Source: Begonia masoniana (Eukaryota > Streptophyta > Magnoliopsida > Cucurbitales > Begoniaceae). From it: a stretch of DNA of 64,000 nt. This document shows positions 10,740 through 20,629 of the stretch, in pieces (positions within the stretch are counted from its first letter, which is position 1; each line of letters begins with the position of its first letter). Below the pieces are notes generated by a model. The model worked only from the letters and a program-made list of their open reading frames with translations. It ran no database searches and had not been told where the DNA came from. The stretch spans positions 9,946,060 to 10,010,059 of the forward strand of contig CM039502.1 of NCBI GenBank assembly GCA_022432975.1. Direction: 5' to 3'. Made by a program: the position numbers and the translations under genes.

Positions 10740-12420
10740 TGAGGAAGGATATATTGGCATAGGCTCATTCTTCTCCTTTCTCTGTGCATCCTGGGAGCAC
10801 TAAGATGTATAGGGACCTGAAGCAGCATTTTTGGTGGCCCAATATGAAACGTGAGCTGGCTATGTATGTAACGACCCCTTATCCCAGCAAGATATTGTCC
10901 GCTCTGGAGATTGGGCCGCAACCCAATATCCTCCCCTCACGGCTTTATTTGGCGAGAACTTCTCGGAAGGTCACCCAACCTGGAATTGCTCTCGCCGAAG
11001 CACTTTTAACTTCGGAGTTCTTATGGGATCCGTTGCCAATCGTGCTCCAAAACGCGTCTTGCTATGTTGGGAGGGTCTCTTTACATATGTTTCATTTCCA
11101 CATACTTCCCCAAGCGATGTGGGATTGTGAAAACCCCTTTTTACGACCCGTCACCTTCCGGTTCGCCCGCACAGACGTACCGCTATCCGGGTTCCGGTTC
11201 ATGCAGCCATCGTACCCATATGTGCATATTTGGGTCATCACAATGAATGTTGAAGCTTGTGTAGTATGCCAGCAGGTGAAGGCAGAGCACTAGAGGCCAT
11301 CGGGTATGCTTCAGCCACTGCCTATACCAGAGTGGAAGTGGGAGAAGATTACTATGGATTTCATGACAGGATTGCCTAAGACAATGAGGGACCACGATGT
11401 AATCTGGGTGGTTGTTGACAGGTTGACGAAGTCGTCTCACTTTCTGCCGGTGAGGATGACTTATACTATGGACCAGTTCACCCAGATTTATGTTCAGGAG
11501 ATAGTCTGGTTGCATGGGGTTTCGGTGTCGATAGTGTCAGATCGAGACCCCAGATTTACGTCTAAGTTTTGGAGGAGTCTGCTGAAGGCCATGGGTAGCC
11601 GGTTGGATTTTAGTACGGCCTTTCATCCTCTCACTGACGGGCAGTCAGAGCGGACTATACAGATTTTGGAGGATATGCTGAGAACCTGTGTGCTAGAGTT
11701 TCAGATATCTTGGAGCAGGTTCTTGCCTTTGGTGGAGTTTTTGTATAATAACAACTACCAATCCACAATTGGTATGGCGCCTTACAAGGCTTTATATAGG
11801 AAGAAGTGTCGATCGCCTCTATATTAGAATCAGGTTGGTGAGGTGAGATTGCTAGGCCCTGAGATTCTGCAGTAGACAGTCGATAAAGTGGTATTATTCG
11901 GAGGAGGATTGAGATAGCTCAGAGTCGGTAGAAGAGTTATGCAGATCAGAGGCGACGAGAGTTGGAGTTTAGCATGGGGGATCTAGTGTTTCTGAAGATC
12001 TCCTCATTCAAGGAGGTGGTCAGATTCGGAAAGCGAGGGAAGCTCAACCCTCGGTTTGTGGGACCATTCCCTGTATTGGAGACAGTTGGGAGTACCGCTT
12101 ATCGGCTCCCGTTGCCAGCGTCCATGAGTGCCATTCACGATGTCTTCCATGTTTCTATGCTGAGAAAGTGCATTCGTGATCCTGCACAGGTGGTGGCCTA
12201 GGAGGAGATTGAGATCCAGCCGACCTTGGCTTATGAGGAGATTGGAGCAGGATCAGATTTACGTCAAGACATTGCGCAACAAGGAGATTCCCTTGGTCAA
12301 AGTGTTGTGGCGCAACAACAATGTGGAGGAGACCACTTGGGAGCAACGACGGGACATGGAACAGCAGTATCATGAGCTATTCGGCGTAAATTTTGTGGAC
12401 AAAATTTTTATAAGGTGGGG
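10740..12420 (+). pseudogene. Integrase and chromodomain of element A
   Basis: The H2C2 zinc finger begins at 10784 (HPGSTKMYRDLKQHFWWP). It is cut by the Cassandra solo LTR and resumes at 11248 (CVVCQQVKAEH). The catalytic core follows at 11306-11827, with the three acidic residues visible in MDFMTGLP, SDRDPRF and GQSERTIQ. 11962-12201 is the GPY/F-type tail (GPFPVLETVG, AIHDVFHVSMLRK). 12260-12380 reads LRNKEIPLVKVLWRN, the chromodomain-like module of Tekay/Del chromoviruses, thought to steer insertion to marked chromatin. Stops at 11291, 11825 and about 12200 break it. Confidence 0.88.
10867..11242 (-). mobile_element. Cassandra solo LTR
   Basis: A single 376 bp Cassandra LTR, reverse orientation, with the 5S-like segment at about 10951-11032. 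The flanks are ATGTA (10862-10866) and ATGAA (11243-11247), a target-site duplication with one later change. It sits inside the integrase zinc finger of element A, between MKRELAMYV and the CVVCQQ motif. It must have inserted as a full element and then recombined to one LTR. Confidence 0.88.
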
Positions 12421-12424
12421 AGAA
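12412..12424 (+). other. Polypurine tract of element A
   Basis: AAGGTGGGGAGAA directly precedes the TGTAATAACT start of the 3' LTR. The polypurine tract primes plus-strand DNA synthesis. The same context (GGACAAAATTTTT, then a purine run) precedes the 3' LTR of the non-coding element C. Confidence 0.85.
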
Positions 12425-12841
12425 TGTAATAACTAGAAAAAAAAATATATTTACTTAATGAATTAAAAGTCCTGTTTGAGTTCCGTGAAAGAATTTAACA
12501 GGCTAATTAGTTTATTAAAGCTTAGGATTTTTATTTGGAAAATGATTTCCAAAATATTAGGTCAAGAGGACGTGAACTTAAAGGAAATATGGGCGATTTA
12601 GTAATTTGATAAAATAAAAATATAAAAAAATAATAATAAAGGAAAAACCAAATGGCTTCACGAAGAAGCCATTAAGTTTTTCTTCAGCCCGATCTCCCGA
12701 AGGAAGAGAGCTCGAGCTGCTCTGCCGACGACCGACGAGGGAGAAGAAGGAGAAGGCACCGGCGTTTCCCCCTACTCCAACGAACTGAAGCTGACTGTGG
12801 TCCGATTTTTTCGCGCCAAACCCGACCGAAACAGGTGAGTT
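12425..12841 (+). repeat. 3' LTR of element A, first 417 bp only
   Basis: Matches 4249-4610 of the 5' LTR with an extra stretch (about 12475-12560) not present there. It stops at CAGGTGAGTT, where element B begins. GAGTT (12837-12841) would be the left target site of B. The remaining 1.9 kb of this LTR is not found anywhere in the window, so it should lie beyond the assembly gap or be lost. Confidence 0.85.
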
Positions 12842-15173
12842 TGTAACACCCGATTATTTACGGGATTTTTGTAATTATATGTGAATAATGGCATTTTTGT
12901 AAATATGTCAAGTTGAGTCGGTTTCATGAAAAGAAAGCGTTATTACGATCCTAATAATTAATATGGATTTTAAGAAAATTTCAGGAATTTTAAGAGTTGT
13001 AATGCTAATTTTACGAGAATTACGTTTCTCGTAATATAAAGAACATTGTGGTAAAAATAGTAAATGAGGTCTGTTTTATGTACGGACAGTTTTAATGGAA
13101 CCCTAGTAATAAGTGAGATTTATTGGTGAAATAAGAAAATTTGGAGAATTCGAATCGTTAGCTAAATAATGAAGCAAAGAACGAAACAAATAGAAAATCA
13201 AAGGAATGGCAAAATGGTAATTTTCCAAGCCAAAATTAATAAAATCACAAATCCTTCTTCTTCTCTAGCACTCCATGCGAAACTCTCTCTGTGTTTTCCT
13301 CCAGGCGACTTTTCATCGCCTCTTCTCACGGCGTTCTCCATTTCGACAGCCGATTCCTCCTTCGACGACTTCCGTTCTTCGCGATTTCTTCCTCAAACGA
13401 CATTCTAGGTATGGTTCTATAGTTTTCGGACAATAGATTTAAGTTTTCACGAAGTTAAACGATTAGGGTTTTGTGAAAAACGTGATTTAGGGTTTGAAAT
13501 TTATAGATTTACCATGTTTGTGGATATAAAGGACGTATTGAGCGTTATTGGACGAAGTTAACCGATTTAGGACAAATGTTAGGGATTGATGAATTTTCAG
13601 GTTTTTTGGAAAAACTCGTTAATGGCGGTTTCGAGGTATCAAGCGTTAATTGTTTGTTAAAATGCCTCGATTAGTTAAATTAGAAATTTAAAAATTTCCT
13701 TAGTTAGGATTTCGGTAATTTGGACGTTAATGGTTAAACCGCGTTTTAACGATAACTGTTGTGAATTGCTTAGGTGAACAGCGTTCGTGGACGGAACTTG
13801 AAGTTCAACGCGCACGAGGTAAGTTCTCGTGACTTACTCTGGCAGATTAGCCTACACCGTACGTCGAAGTCGCATCAAGAATCATTGGAGTCTTGGTTGT
13901 TTAAATGTTTTGGTTGGGTAGTTAGGATTAGTTCTTTTATAGGTTATGCTTTTATTGTCTTGATGGTATGTACGATGTATGTTTACTTTATGCATTTAAC
14001 TGTTCATGCATCACATCTTTTAAAATAGCATGAAAATAGATTTCTGCACATGTTTAAGAAAATGAAATGAACGAACAAAATGAATCTACGTAATCTGTTA
14101 TCTGGTCATGCGAGGTGGGGCTCAGGCACGGCTGTATACGGATGTAAGCGTGTACCTCTCCCGTTAGGTGGAGAGGGTTTTCCAATCGCGGGACGTGTCC
14201 TCTCCATCTAATAGGCTGAGACCTCGGTGATATTCTGTCTGCGACGTAATGATAAGAAAATGTTGCATGATTTATGAAACTCATAAGCATAGCATGCATC
14301 TGCATTTACGAAACTTGCTGAGCCTTTAACTCATAGTTGTCTGTATGGTGTAGGTGATCTAGACACAGGTGAGGACGAGATCCCTCCACCCGAGGAATGA
14401 TCAGTTGAAGAAAGATGGCCTGTGCGAGTGTGCTGGCGCAGTCGGTGCGATTTTGACCGTGGGACTGTTTGTAAGTATTTTGGGGACGCGATAGTTTGAT
14501 AGAAAGATAGGTTGATAAAAGATGTTTTGATGTTTTGATAAACTTGTTTTATAAAACGTTTTACTAAGTTTTATTTGGATTTTATAGAAATGTTCGGAGA
14601 CATTTTAGGTTAAGCATGGATATGCTCGAGTTTTAGAGCTATCCACGCAGTTGAATTTCGTAAAGTTCGTTTCAAGTTACTTAGGTTTAGGATACGTTTT
14701 GGTTGAGTTTAAGTTATGATGTTATTGTGTTTATTGATAAAGAAGTGTTGAATTGTGAAGTTATGTACAGGGGAGGAAGAAAATAGGAGGAAGTGGCTCT
14801 CTGGAATGAAAATTCCAGAGAACCTGCCGTTCGATCGTCATCGATCGGCAGGCGATCACCGCTCTCTAGATTTTCCAGAGAGCGGGGCGATCGATCGCCC
14901 CTCAATATTGTAAATAGGCGATCGATCTCCACTATGAGGCGCGATCGACCGCCCCCTTCATTTTTCTGGTTCTGACATTTATGCCCTTCCAATTGTTGGC
15001 CGATGTTTTCTTTATCTTAAATTGTTTTAAGTTTTTATTTAAGGGGTTTTAAAAATATTTTCCGAACGATTTTTAACGATTCAGTCTACGATTTAAATTC
15101 CGCTCAAACGTTACTTTACAAGGATAAAAAAAATAGTATAGGAAAATAAGGGTACAGTGTTATGGTCGTTACA
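12842..15173 (+). repeat. 5' LTR of element B
   Basis: Runs from TGTAACACCCGATTATTTAC to GGTCGTTACA and is followed after four bases by the primer-binding site. It is colinear with the solo LTRs at 446, 24747, 43922 and 45039, which makes it the reference copy for family B. Shared landmarks are AACAGCGTTCGTGGACGG, CACGAGGTAAGTTCTCGTGA, GGTCATGCGAGGTGGGGCTC and GTCTGTATGGTGTAGGTGAT. Confidence 0.9.
14795..14955 (+). repeat. Palindrome block of the element B LTR
   Basis: Hairpin GGCTCTCTGGAATGA/TCCAGAGAACC, then CGATCGTCATCGATCG, then CGCTCTCTAGA/TTTCCAGAGAGCG, then GGCGATCGATCGCCCC and further GATCG units. The block ends about 220 bp before the LTR 3' end. Confidence 0.75.
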
Positions 15174-15332
15174 GTTATGGTATCAGAGCCCCTGGGTTTT
15201 AAAATCGGTTCTGTAGACTGCTCGATTGCACAGCCACTATGCGGACATCTTTCCTCAACTGTAAGTATGTTTAATACTTTATTTGATTTCGATTTCTTTG
15301 AGTATTTGTTTTAACTTTTATATAGGAAAAAA

Positions 15333-15449
15333 TGGTGCGTTGAGGGAATGACCGAGATGACCGAGACGATACGATAGACCATCTTAAGGAATTTATTGCC
15401 CAACAGTCCTAACACATGGACGATAGGCTCAACAAATGAAGAGACAGTC
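15333..15449 (+). pseudogene. gag start of element B, interrupted by element C
   Basis: From ATG at 15333 the sequence reads as a short gag leader rich in R, D and Q with internal stops (about 15342, 15411, 15438). It is cut at CAGTC. The continuation after element C, 22771-22910, reads SQQLGTLID then PPVFNEQSTDPSQP and runs into the assembly gap. Only the N-terminal part of a gypsy gag is therefore visible, and it is already broken. Confidence 0.7.
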
Positions 15450-15723
15450 TGTAACACCCGGGATTTTTAAAGGAAAAATTGGAGAGAAAATAAAAGAATA
15501 ATAAAATAGGTTATTTTAATTAATTTCAAAGAAAAGTGAATAAATTGGGTGGAACTAAATGGTTTTATTTAGGTTCGGGTATTTCCAGTGAAATTAAGTC
15601 GGGGTTACAATTTAAGAACGAGATTTAACGAAATTCAAAATAGTCGAAAACACAGGAGGGCAAAACAGTAAATGATGATTTATTAAAACAGTTTTAATAT
15701 GAATAATAATAATAATAATAATA

Positions 15724-15756
<33 letters not shown>

Positions 15757-17896
15757 AAAAATAAAAGAATGGCTCGAAGCCTTTCTGTTGTTCGAACGAG
15801 TGCCCGAGGGTCGAGGGCAGAAAAGGGGAGGGGGGGGGGGGGGGGAGACGCGAGCGACGATTGGCCAACCTTTCACCGGTGTTTTCCGACTCTCTCTAGC
15901 CAGACAGTGGCGACGAGCAAGGTCCGGCTATCTACGCGCACGAACCGCCTTGTAAGGCTCGGTTTCACCCTTGTTTCGGTTCTTTTCGTGGCCGAGGGTG
16001 AGGAGCGAGTTTGAGCACCGATCACCGGCCGATTTTTAGAGTTCTCGGCATAGGTTTGCCGACCCTTGGACCAGCAATGGTCGCCGAAGTGTGAGGAGCT
16101 CAATTTGAGCAGAAAACAGTGAACTCCAACTTTAGGCATTTTGGTTTTTGTGTGTGTAGCCTTGGGATTTTGGTTAGTTTATGTTAATTAGGAATGAGCG
16201 GGATTGATTGGTGAGGAAATTGGTGTGAATTGATGAAAACCAGGAAAAGGGAAAAATTCGATTTAGGGCAGAATCAAGTTTTTGCCATTTTTCCCAAGAT
16301 ATGGTCGTTTGCTTTAAAATTTCTTTTGGCAGGTTAAAATAGATTATTAGAGAAGTACGTGGCCGCTGGAATAGTTCGATTCCGATATCCGACGCGAAAG
16401 TTATGGACGTTTGAAGTTTCGGGTCGGTTTTTACCAAACCCAAATTAGTGGCCTGTTTAGTTAAGTTTTAGTTGGGTTATGCTAGAAATAGTAGTTTGAG
16501 AGTAATTGATGAATGTAAGCTTGATTTTAATTAAGTTTGAGTAATTGTCGTAGGTCGAGCTTTAGATGGACAGGTAACCGAGTAAAACTAGCGAGCTAGG
16601 ACGCCAAGTAAGTAGTGGGTAATGTTCTTTCGCCTTCGAGCCTACACCATAGAACGGTTGGTTTTATTTGTTATTGCTTTTCTTCGTGTAGTGTTGTGTT
16701 ATCGTTATGCTTGGCGTTGAGTGGTGGTGTGTGTTGTGTGGCATTGCATTTCTTTGAAGCATGCATCATGATGTAGAGCACGCTAGATACGCATAGCTGC
16801 ATGGTTGTCGTTGTGTGTTTGTCGTTGTGAGGGTTAACAATAGTTGGTTAAAGAGTAAGGCACTTCGGTGCGGGCAAAGAGTAAGGCACTTTGGTGCAAG
16901 CAATGAGTAAGGCACTTCGGTGCGGGCAATGAGTAAGGCACTTCGGTGCGGGAAAGGAGTAAGGCACTTCGGTGCGGGCAACTAGTATTGTTTGGTCGTA
17001 TCGTCGTGTTGTGTTGAGTCGGTTTGTTGAGTTGCATTGGGGTGTTGTGTTGCATTGTTTGGCTTGATAGTCTGTCAAAGAGTAAGGCATCCCTTTCGAT
17101 GCAGGCAATAAGGCATCTTTCGATGCAGACAGTTTTGTTAGGGTTGTGTTGCGTTGTCGTGTTGAGTGGTGTTGTGTTGTTGTGTTAGGGTTGTGTAAGG
17201 GTTGTGTGTGCATTGTGCTTGTTTATATTTGTTATCCCCTACTTGCTAAGCGTAAGCTTACGTGCGTGTGTGTGTGTTCTGTGGTGTAGGTGACGACAGG
17301 AGTACAGGTTAGAGCTACGAGGAAAGCTAGGATTGGGACGCAGTCGTTGATGTACGCTGTATGCCGGTGCGGGCAATTGTCGGGGCACCTCGACCATGGT
17401 CTTCGGGGGATGTGGGGCTTTATATTTTGATAGTTTATTTTAGATGTCTGTTTGTAGAAATGATGGGAATGCGTAACTAATTGTATTTGTTGTATACAGT
17501 CATAGTTAGGGGTGATGTGTCGCCCTATACTGTGGACTTTCTTCACTTAGGGATGTTTGTATTTTAGTTTCCCTCCTTATTGTTATTTGGAGATTTCGTT
17601 TGCTGGTTATTTAAGTAAGAGGATTCTGGATTGGTTGGGATTGGATTTTATGCAGGTATTTAGCATTTTTGAGGCGCCATTTTCATGCGTTATTTTGTCA
17701 AAATTTTGCGGGGAAGACGCCGTGGTATCTAACGGTTAGAATTAAGAGAAATTAATAAGTCTAGACAGCTAGGTATGACGTAAGAGAATTTTGAGAGACT
17801 TAGCTTTAAATTCTGCTGTGTCAATTTTATTTAAATTATTGGGGTTAATGTGAGCCAAGTAGCGCTCCGAGCCAGGGTGGGTTCAGGGGCGTTACA
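15450..17896 (+). repeat. 5' LTR of element C
   Basis: TGTAACACCCGGG...GGGGCGTTACA. Contents in order: an AAT/ATT microsatellite that forms a perfect palindrome (15700-15755), a G run at 15829-15845, a CCAA|GTAAGT site at 16608, five copies of a 26-bp repeat (16851-16982), a shorter AAGGCATCTTTCGATGC repeat (17080-17130) and a TGGTGTAG|GTGACG acceptor-like site ending at 17289. Confidence 0.92.
16851..16982 (+). repeat. Five-copy 26-bp tandem repeat in the element C LTR
   Basis: The unit is AGTAAGGCACTTCGGTGCGG plus GCAAAG or GCAATG. Five copies are present here and five at the matching place in the 3' LTR (21719-21850). The unit contains the small dyad GCACTTCGGTGC. The reverse strand appears to encode repeated CPHRSALL-like peptides, but the period is not a multiple of three, so this is an artefact of repetition. 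Confidence 0.85.
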
Positions 17897-20334
17897 AGAT
17901 GGTATCAGAGCATAAATGGTCGAGTCGTTCAAAAGATTACCCGACAATGCCGACCGTCAAGCAACGTGCTTCACCGACTGTAAGTATTTCTTTACTTTTA
18001 GTTAGTTTATATCTAAGATTAGATATGTTTAATCCCTGTTTGTTTGGTTTAACCCTGTTGTTTTGTGATTGTAGTGGACTAGAAAATCTCATGTGTACCG
18101 AGACAACCTTGGTGGATCCCTTAAGTCAATTCATAGACGTAGTAATCGATAGTTCAAATAGCTATGAATTTTATTGGAGAAAGTGAAACAGATATTAGAG
18201 AATCAAAGTGTTAGTTGTTAATGGTGTAAATCACGTTGAAAAATAGGATGAGAGTAAATCTGATACCCTAGGAATGTGGGAAAAAGGGTAGGGTCGATCC
18301 GAGTTAGTTATATTTTTTTTGTGAAATAAGGAATTAGACAAATTGAGCTCAAGAAAAAGCTAGAGTGAAGAATTAAGTTAGAAGAGTTTAAGAATGGTAC
18401 GCCTAGGATTTTACTCTTAAGGAGATATCTTAGGAGAGATAAAATTGTGATAGATAGAATTACGACCTAGGTTAACAAATTCTTGGGGAGTATTTAGATG
18501 TTGACTATATTTGGGTGTCTAGCTTAAGTAATTGTTAAGTTTGATTGATTGTCAAATTAAGTGAGGTTAACAATGGTAGGGACTGTTGAGTGTTAAGAGG
18601 TATAGTTAGGGTGACCCAAACTAGAGGCATAGAGAGAGTAGAATTATGGAGAGTAAGAGTCGAGTCGTGAATGTGGCAATGTGAATTAGTTGTGGATATG
18701 CCGTGTTTTTTTTTTTGTGTTACTCGACCTAGGATTGTGGAGCCGAATGTATAAAAGTTGGAATAACTTAGAAACCTAGATGTTTTGAGTGAGTAGAGAA
18801 AAGTCTAGCCTCTTGAATTAAGATAATGTTCTGAGGTTTAGATTAATGCTTGCCATGTTAGGAGAAACAGTGACTCATCGAGAGTGAGTATCTATTGTAG
18901 AAAGGTAATAGGTAGGAGATTGAGATTTAGGGTGTTAATTGGGCTACAACAAGTTCGCAAACAAGGAGGTTGTTGGGTGACTTGTTGTAACGAGAGTTAG
19001 GGGGATATTTAAAACGAATTGGAGGACTATAGCAAATAGATTTGTTAGTAAATTTTGAAGAGAATCCTGAGAGAAATTAGATAATTGTATTAGAGTTAAG
19101 AAACTTGAGAGGAAGAGGAAATTAGAAGTCGTATACTATAGAAAGAGGAAGGTTAGACTTTGAGGTCTGAACCTTAAGAAATTAGTAGTGTAAGATCTGA
19201 GGAATTAGAGAATTTCGAATAAGAGGAACGAGATATTGCACGAAAAGTGTGTGAGTGATTTAGGGATAATGTTAAGTTAGAAAGTTTATAGGTTCGACTC
19301 GTATGTAACGAAGTCAAAACTGCTGATGTCGTAAATAGATTAGAAGAGTGGATAAGCTGAAGAGTTGGCGAGCTTAAGAGTGAGATGTGAATGAGAACTC
19401 GAGTATTAGTAGAGGTTGGGAGATGTAAGCTAGAAGAACAATTAGATTATATTGTAGACTTTGGACGGACATAGGAAAGAAAGAAGTGATGAGATTAGTT
19501 AACTATGAGAGAGAGAGCCAGTAGAAATTGAATATTTCGTATGAAGTTGAAGGATTGAGTAAATTAAAGGTAATAAATGTGTAAGAATATATAGTTATGA
19601 AAGTTAAACTAAATTATGCGTTTGAACTATGTTAGTGGGTGAAGAGTAAGAAGTGAGGTAAGCCATTGATTCTTTAGAGTTTCGTGTGAAACTGCGTATT
19701 TAGAGAATATCAGATAGAAGGAAAGAAAGTTTACCCATTAAGGGTAATTCCAGAAGGTTTGTTTAGACGTAAGAATTTGAGTGTTTGGTAATGACTGAAA
19801 TTAGGAGTTAGACAAATTGAGTATAGTGAACGTGAGTTAGACAAATTAAGCATAGCGAATGAAAGTATGAAGATTTATAGTATACTTTGAGGAATAGTTG
19901 ATAGGTTTAAGAGATGAGAGCTTTGAGTATGAGGGTTGTGTTGGAATAACTAAGGAAATGTTATGATTGGTTGAGGTATAAATTGTCTTGATTGGTTGAT
20001 TTAAGTAAATGTAAGAGACAGGAGTGATAAGTTAGGGAGCAAAGTTAAGAAAATGAAAACTTTGGAGATGTAGAATAGTGTAGTGAAGTCAATAATTTAG
20101 GATTATTGAGCGTTGGGTGTATAGTTTAGAATGACCCAACTTAGAGTCGTAGAGAGTTCAGTTAGAAGGGTTTGAGGGTATCAATTAGATTATAGTTAGT
20201 AAACGTGTGAGTATTCGGGTTAGATCGTAACCGATAGATGAGTAAGGATATTGGGTAGGTGAGATGAGATGAGTACATTAAGAAATAACAAGGTCAAAAA
20301 TTTTGAGGACAAAATTTTTGTAAGGAGGGTGGAT
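17897..20334 (+). other. Internal region of element C, purine-biased and non-coding
   Basis: No protein domain and no open frame of useful length. From about 18180 to 20330 the plus strand is strikingly purine-rich and C-poor (runs such as GAGTTAGAAGAGTTTAAGAA). A degenerate repeat is visible: GGTATAGTTAGGGTGACCCA near 18600 and GTATAGTTTAGAATGACCCA near 20120. A purine-biased, stop-rich domain suggests a decayed copy of a coding interior, or sequence kept only as packaging length. I cannot tell which. Confidence 0.75.
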
Positions 20335-20597
20335 TGTAACACCCGAGATTTTTAAAGGAAAAATTGGAGAGAAAATAAAAGAATAATAAAATAGGTTGTT
20401 TTAATTAATTTAAAAGAAAAGTGAATAAATTGGGTGGAACTAAATGGTTTTATTTAGGTTCGGGTATTTCCAGTGAAATTAAGTCGGGGTTACAATTTAA
20501 GAACGAGATTTAACGAAATTCGAAATAGTCGAAAACACAGGAGGGAAAAACAGTAAATGATGATTTATTAAAACAGTTTTAATAGGAATTATTATTA

Positions 20598-20629
<32 letters not shown>

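Larger units (their letters stand above)
4249..12841 (+). mobile_element. Element A: Ty3/gypsy chromovirus (Tekay/Del type), decayed and interrupted
   Basis: The layout is LTR (4249-6544), tRNA-Met primer-binding site, gag, CCHC knuckle, protease, reverse transcriptase, RNase H, integrase, chromodomain, polypurine tract (12412-12424) and the start of the 3' LTR (12425). The order protease-RT-RNaseH-integrase is Ty3/gypsy. The C-terminal chromodomain-like segment places it among chromoviruses, closest to Tekay/Del. Many in-frame stops and frame changes show it is dead. Two Cassandra insertions lie in its pol region, and its 3' LTR is cut at 12841 by element B. The left target site would be ATAAC (4244-4248). 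The right copy is not in the window. Confidence 0.9.

Noticed and set aside
16848..17213. Open frame on the minus strand with repeated CPHRSALL-like peptides (also 21718-22083)
   Set aside because: It is the translation of the 26-bp LTR minisatellite. The period is not a multiple of three, and both LTRs of a non-coding element carry it.
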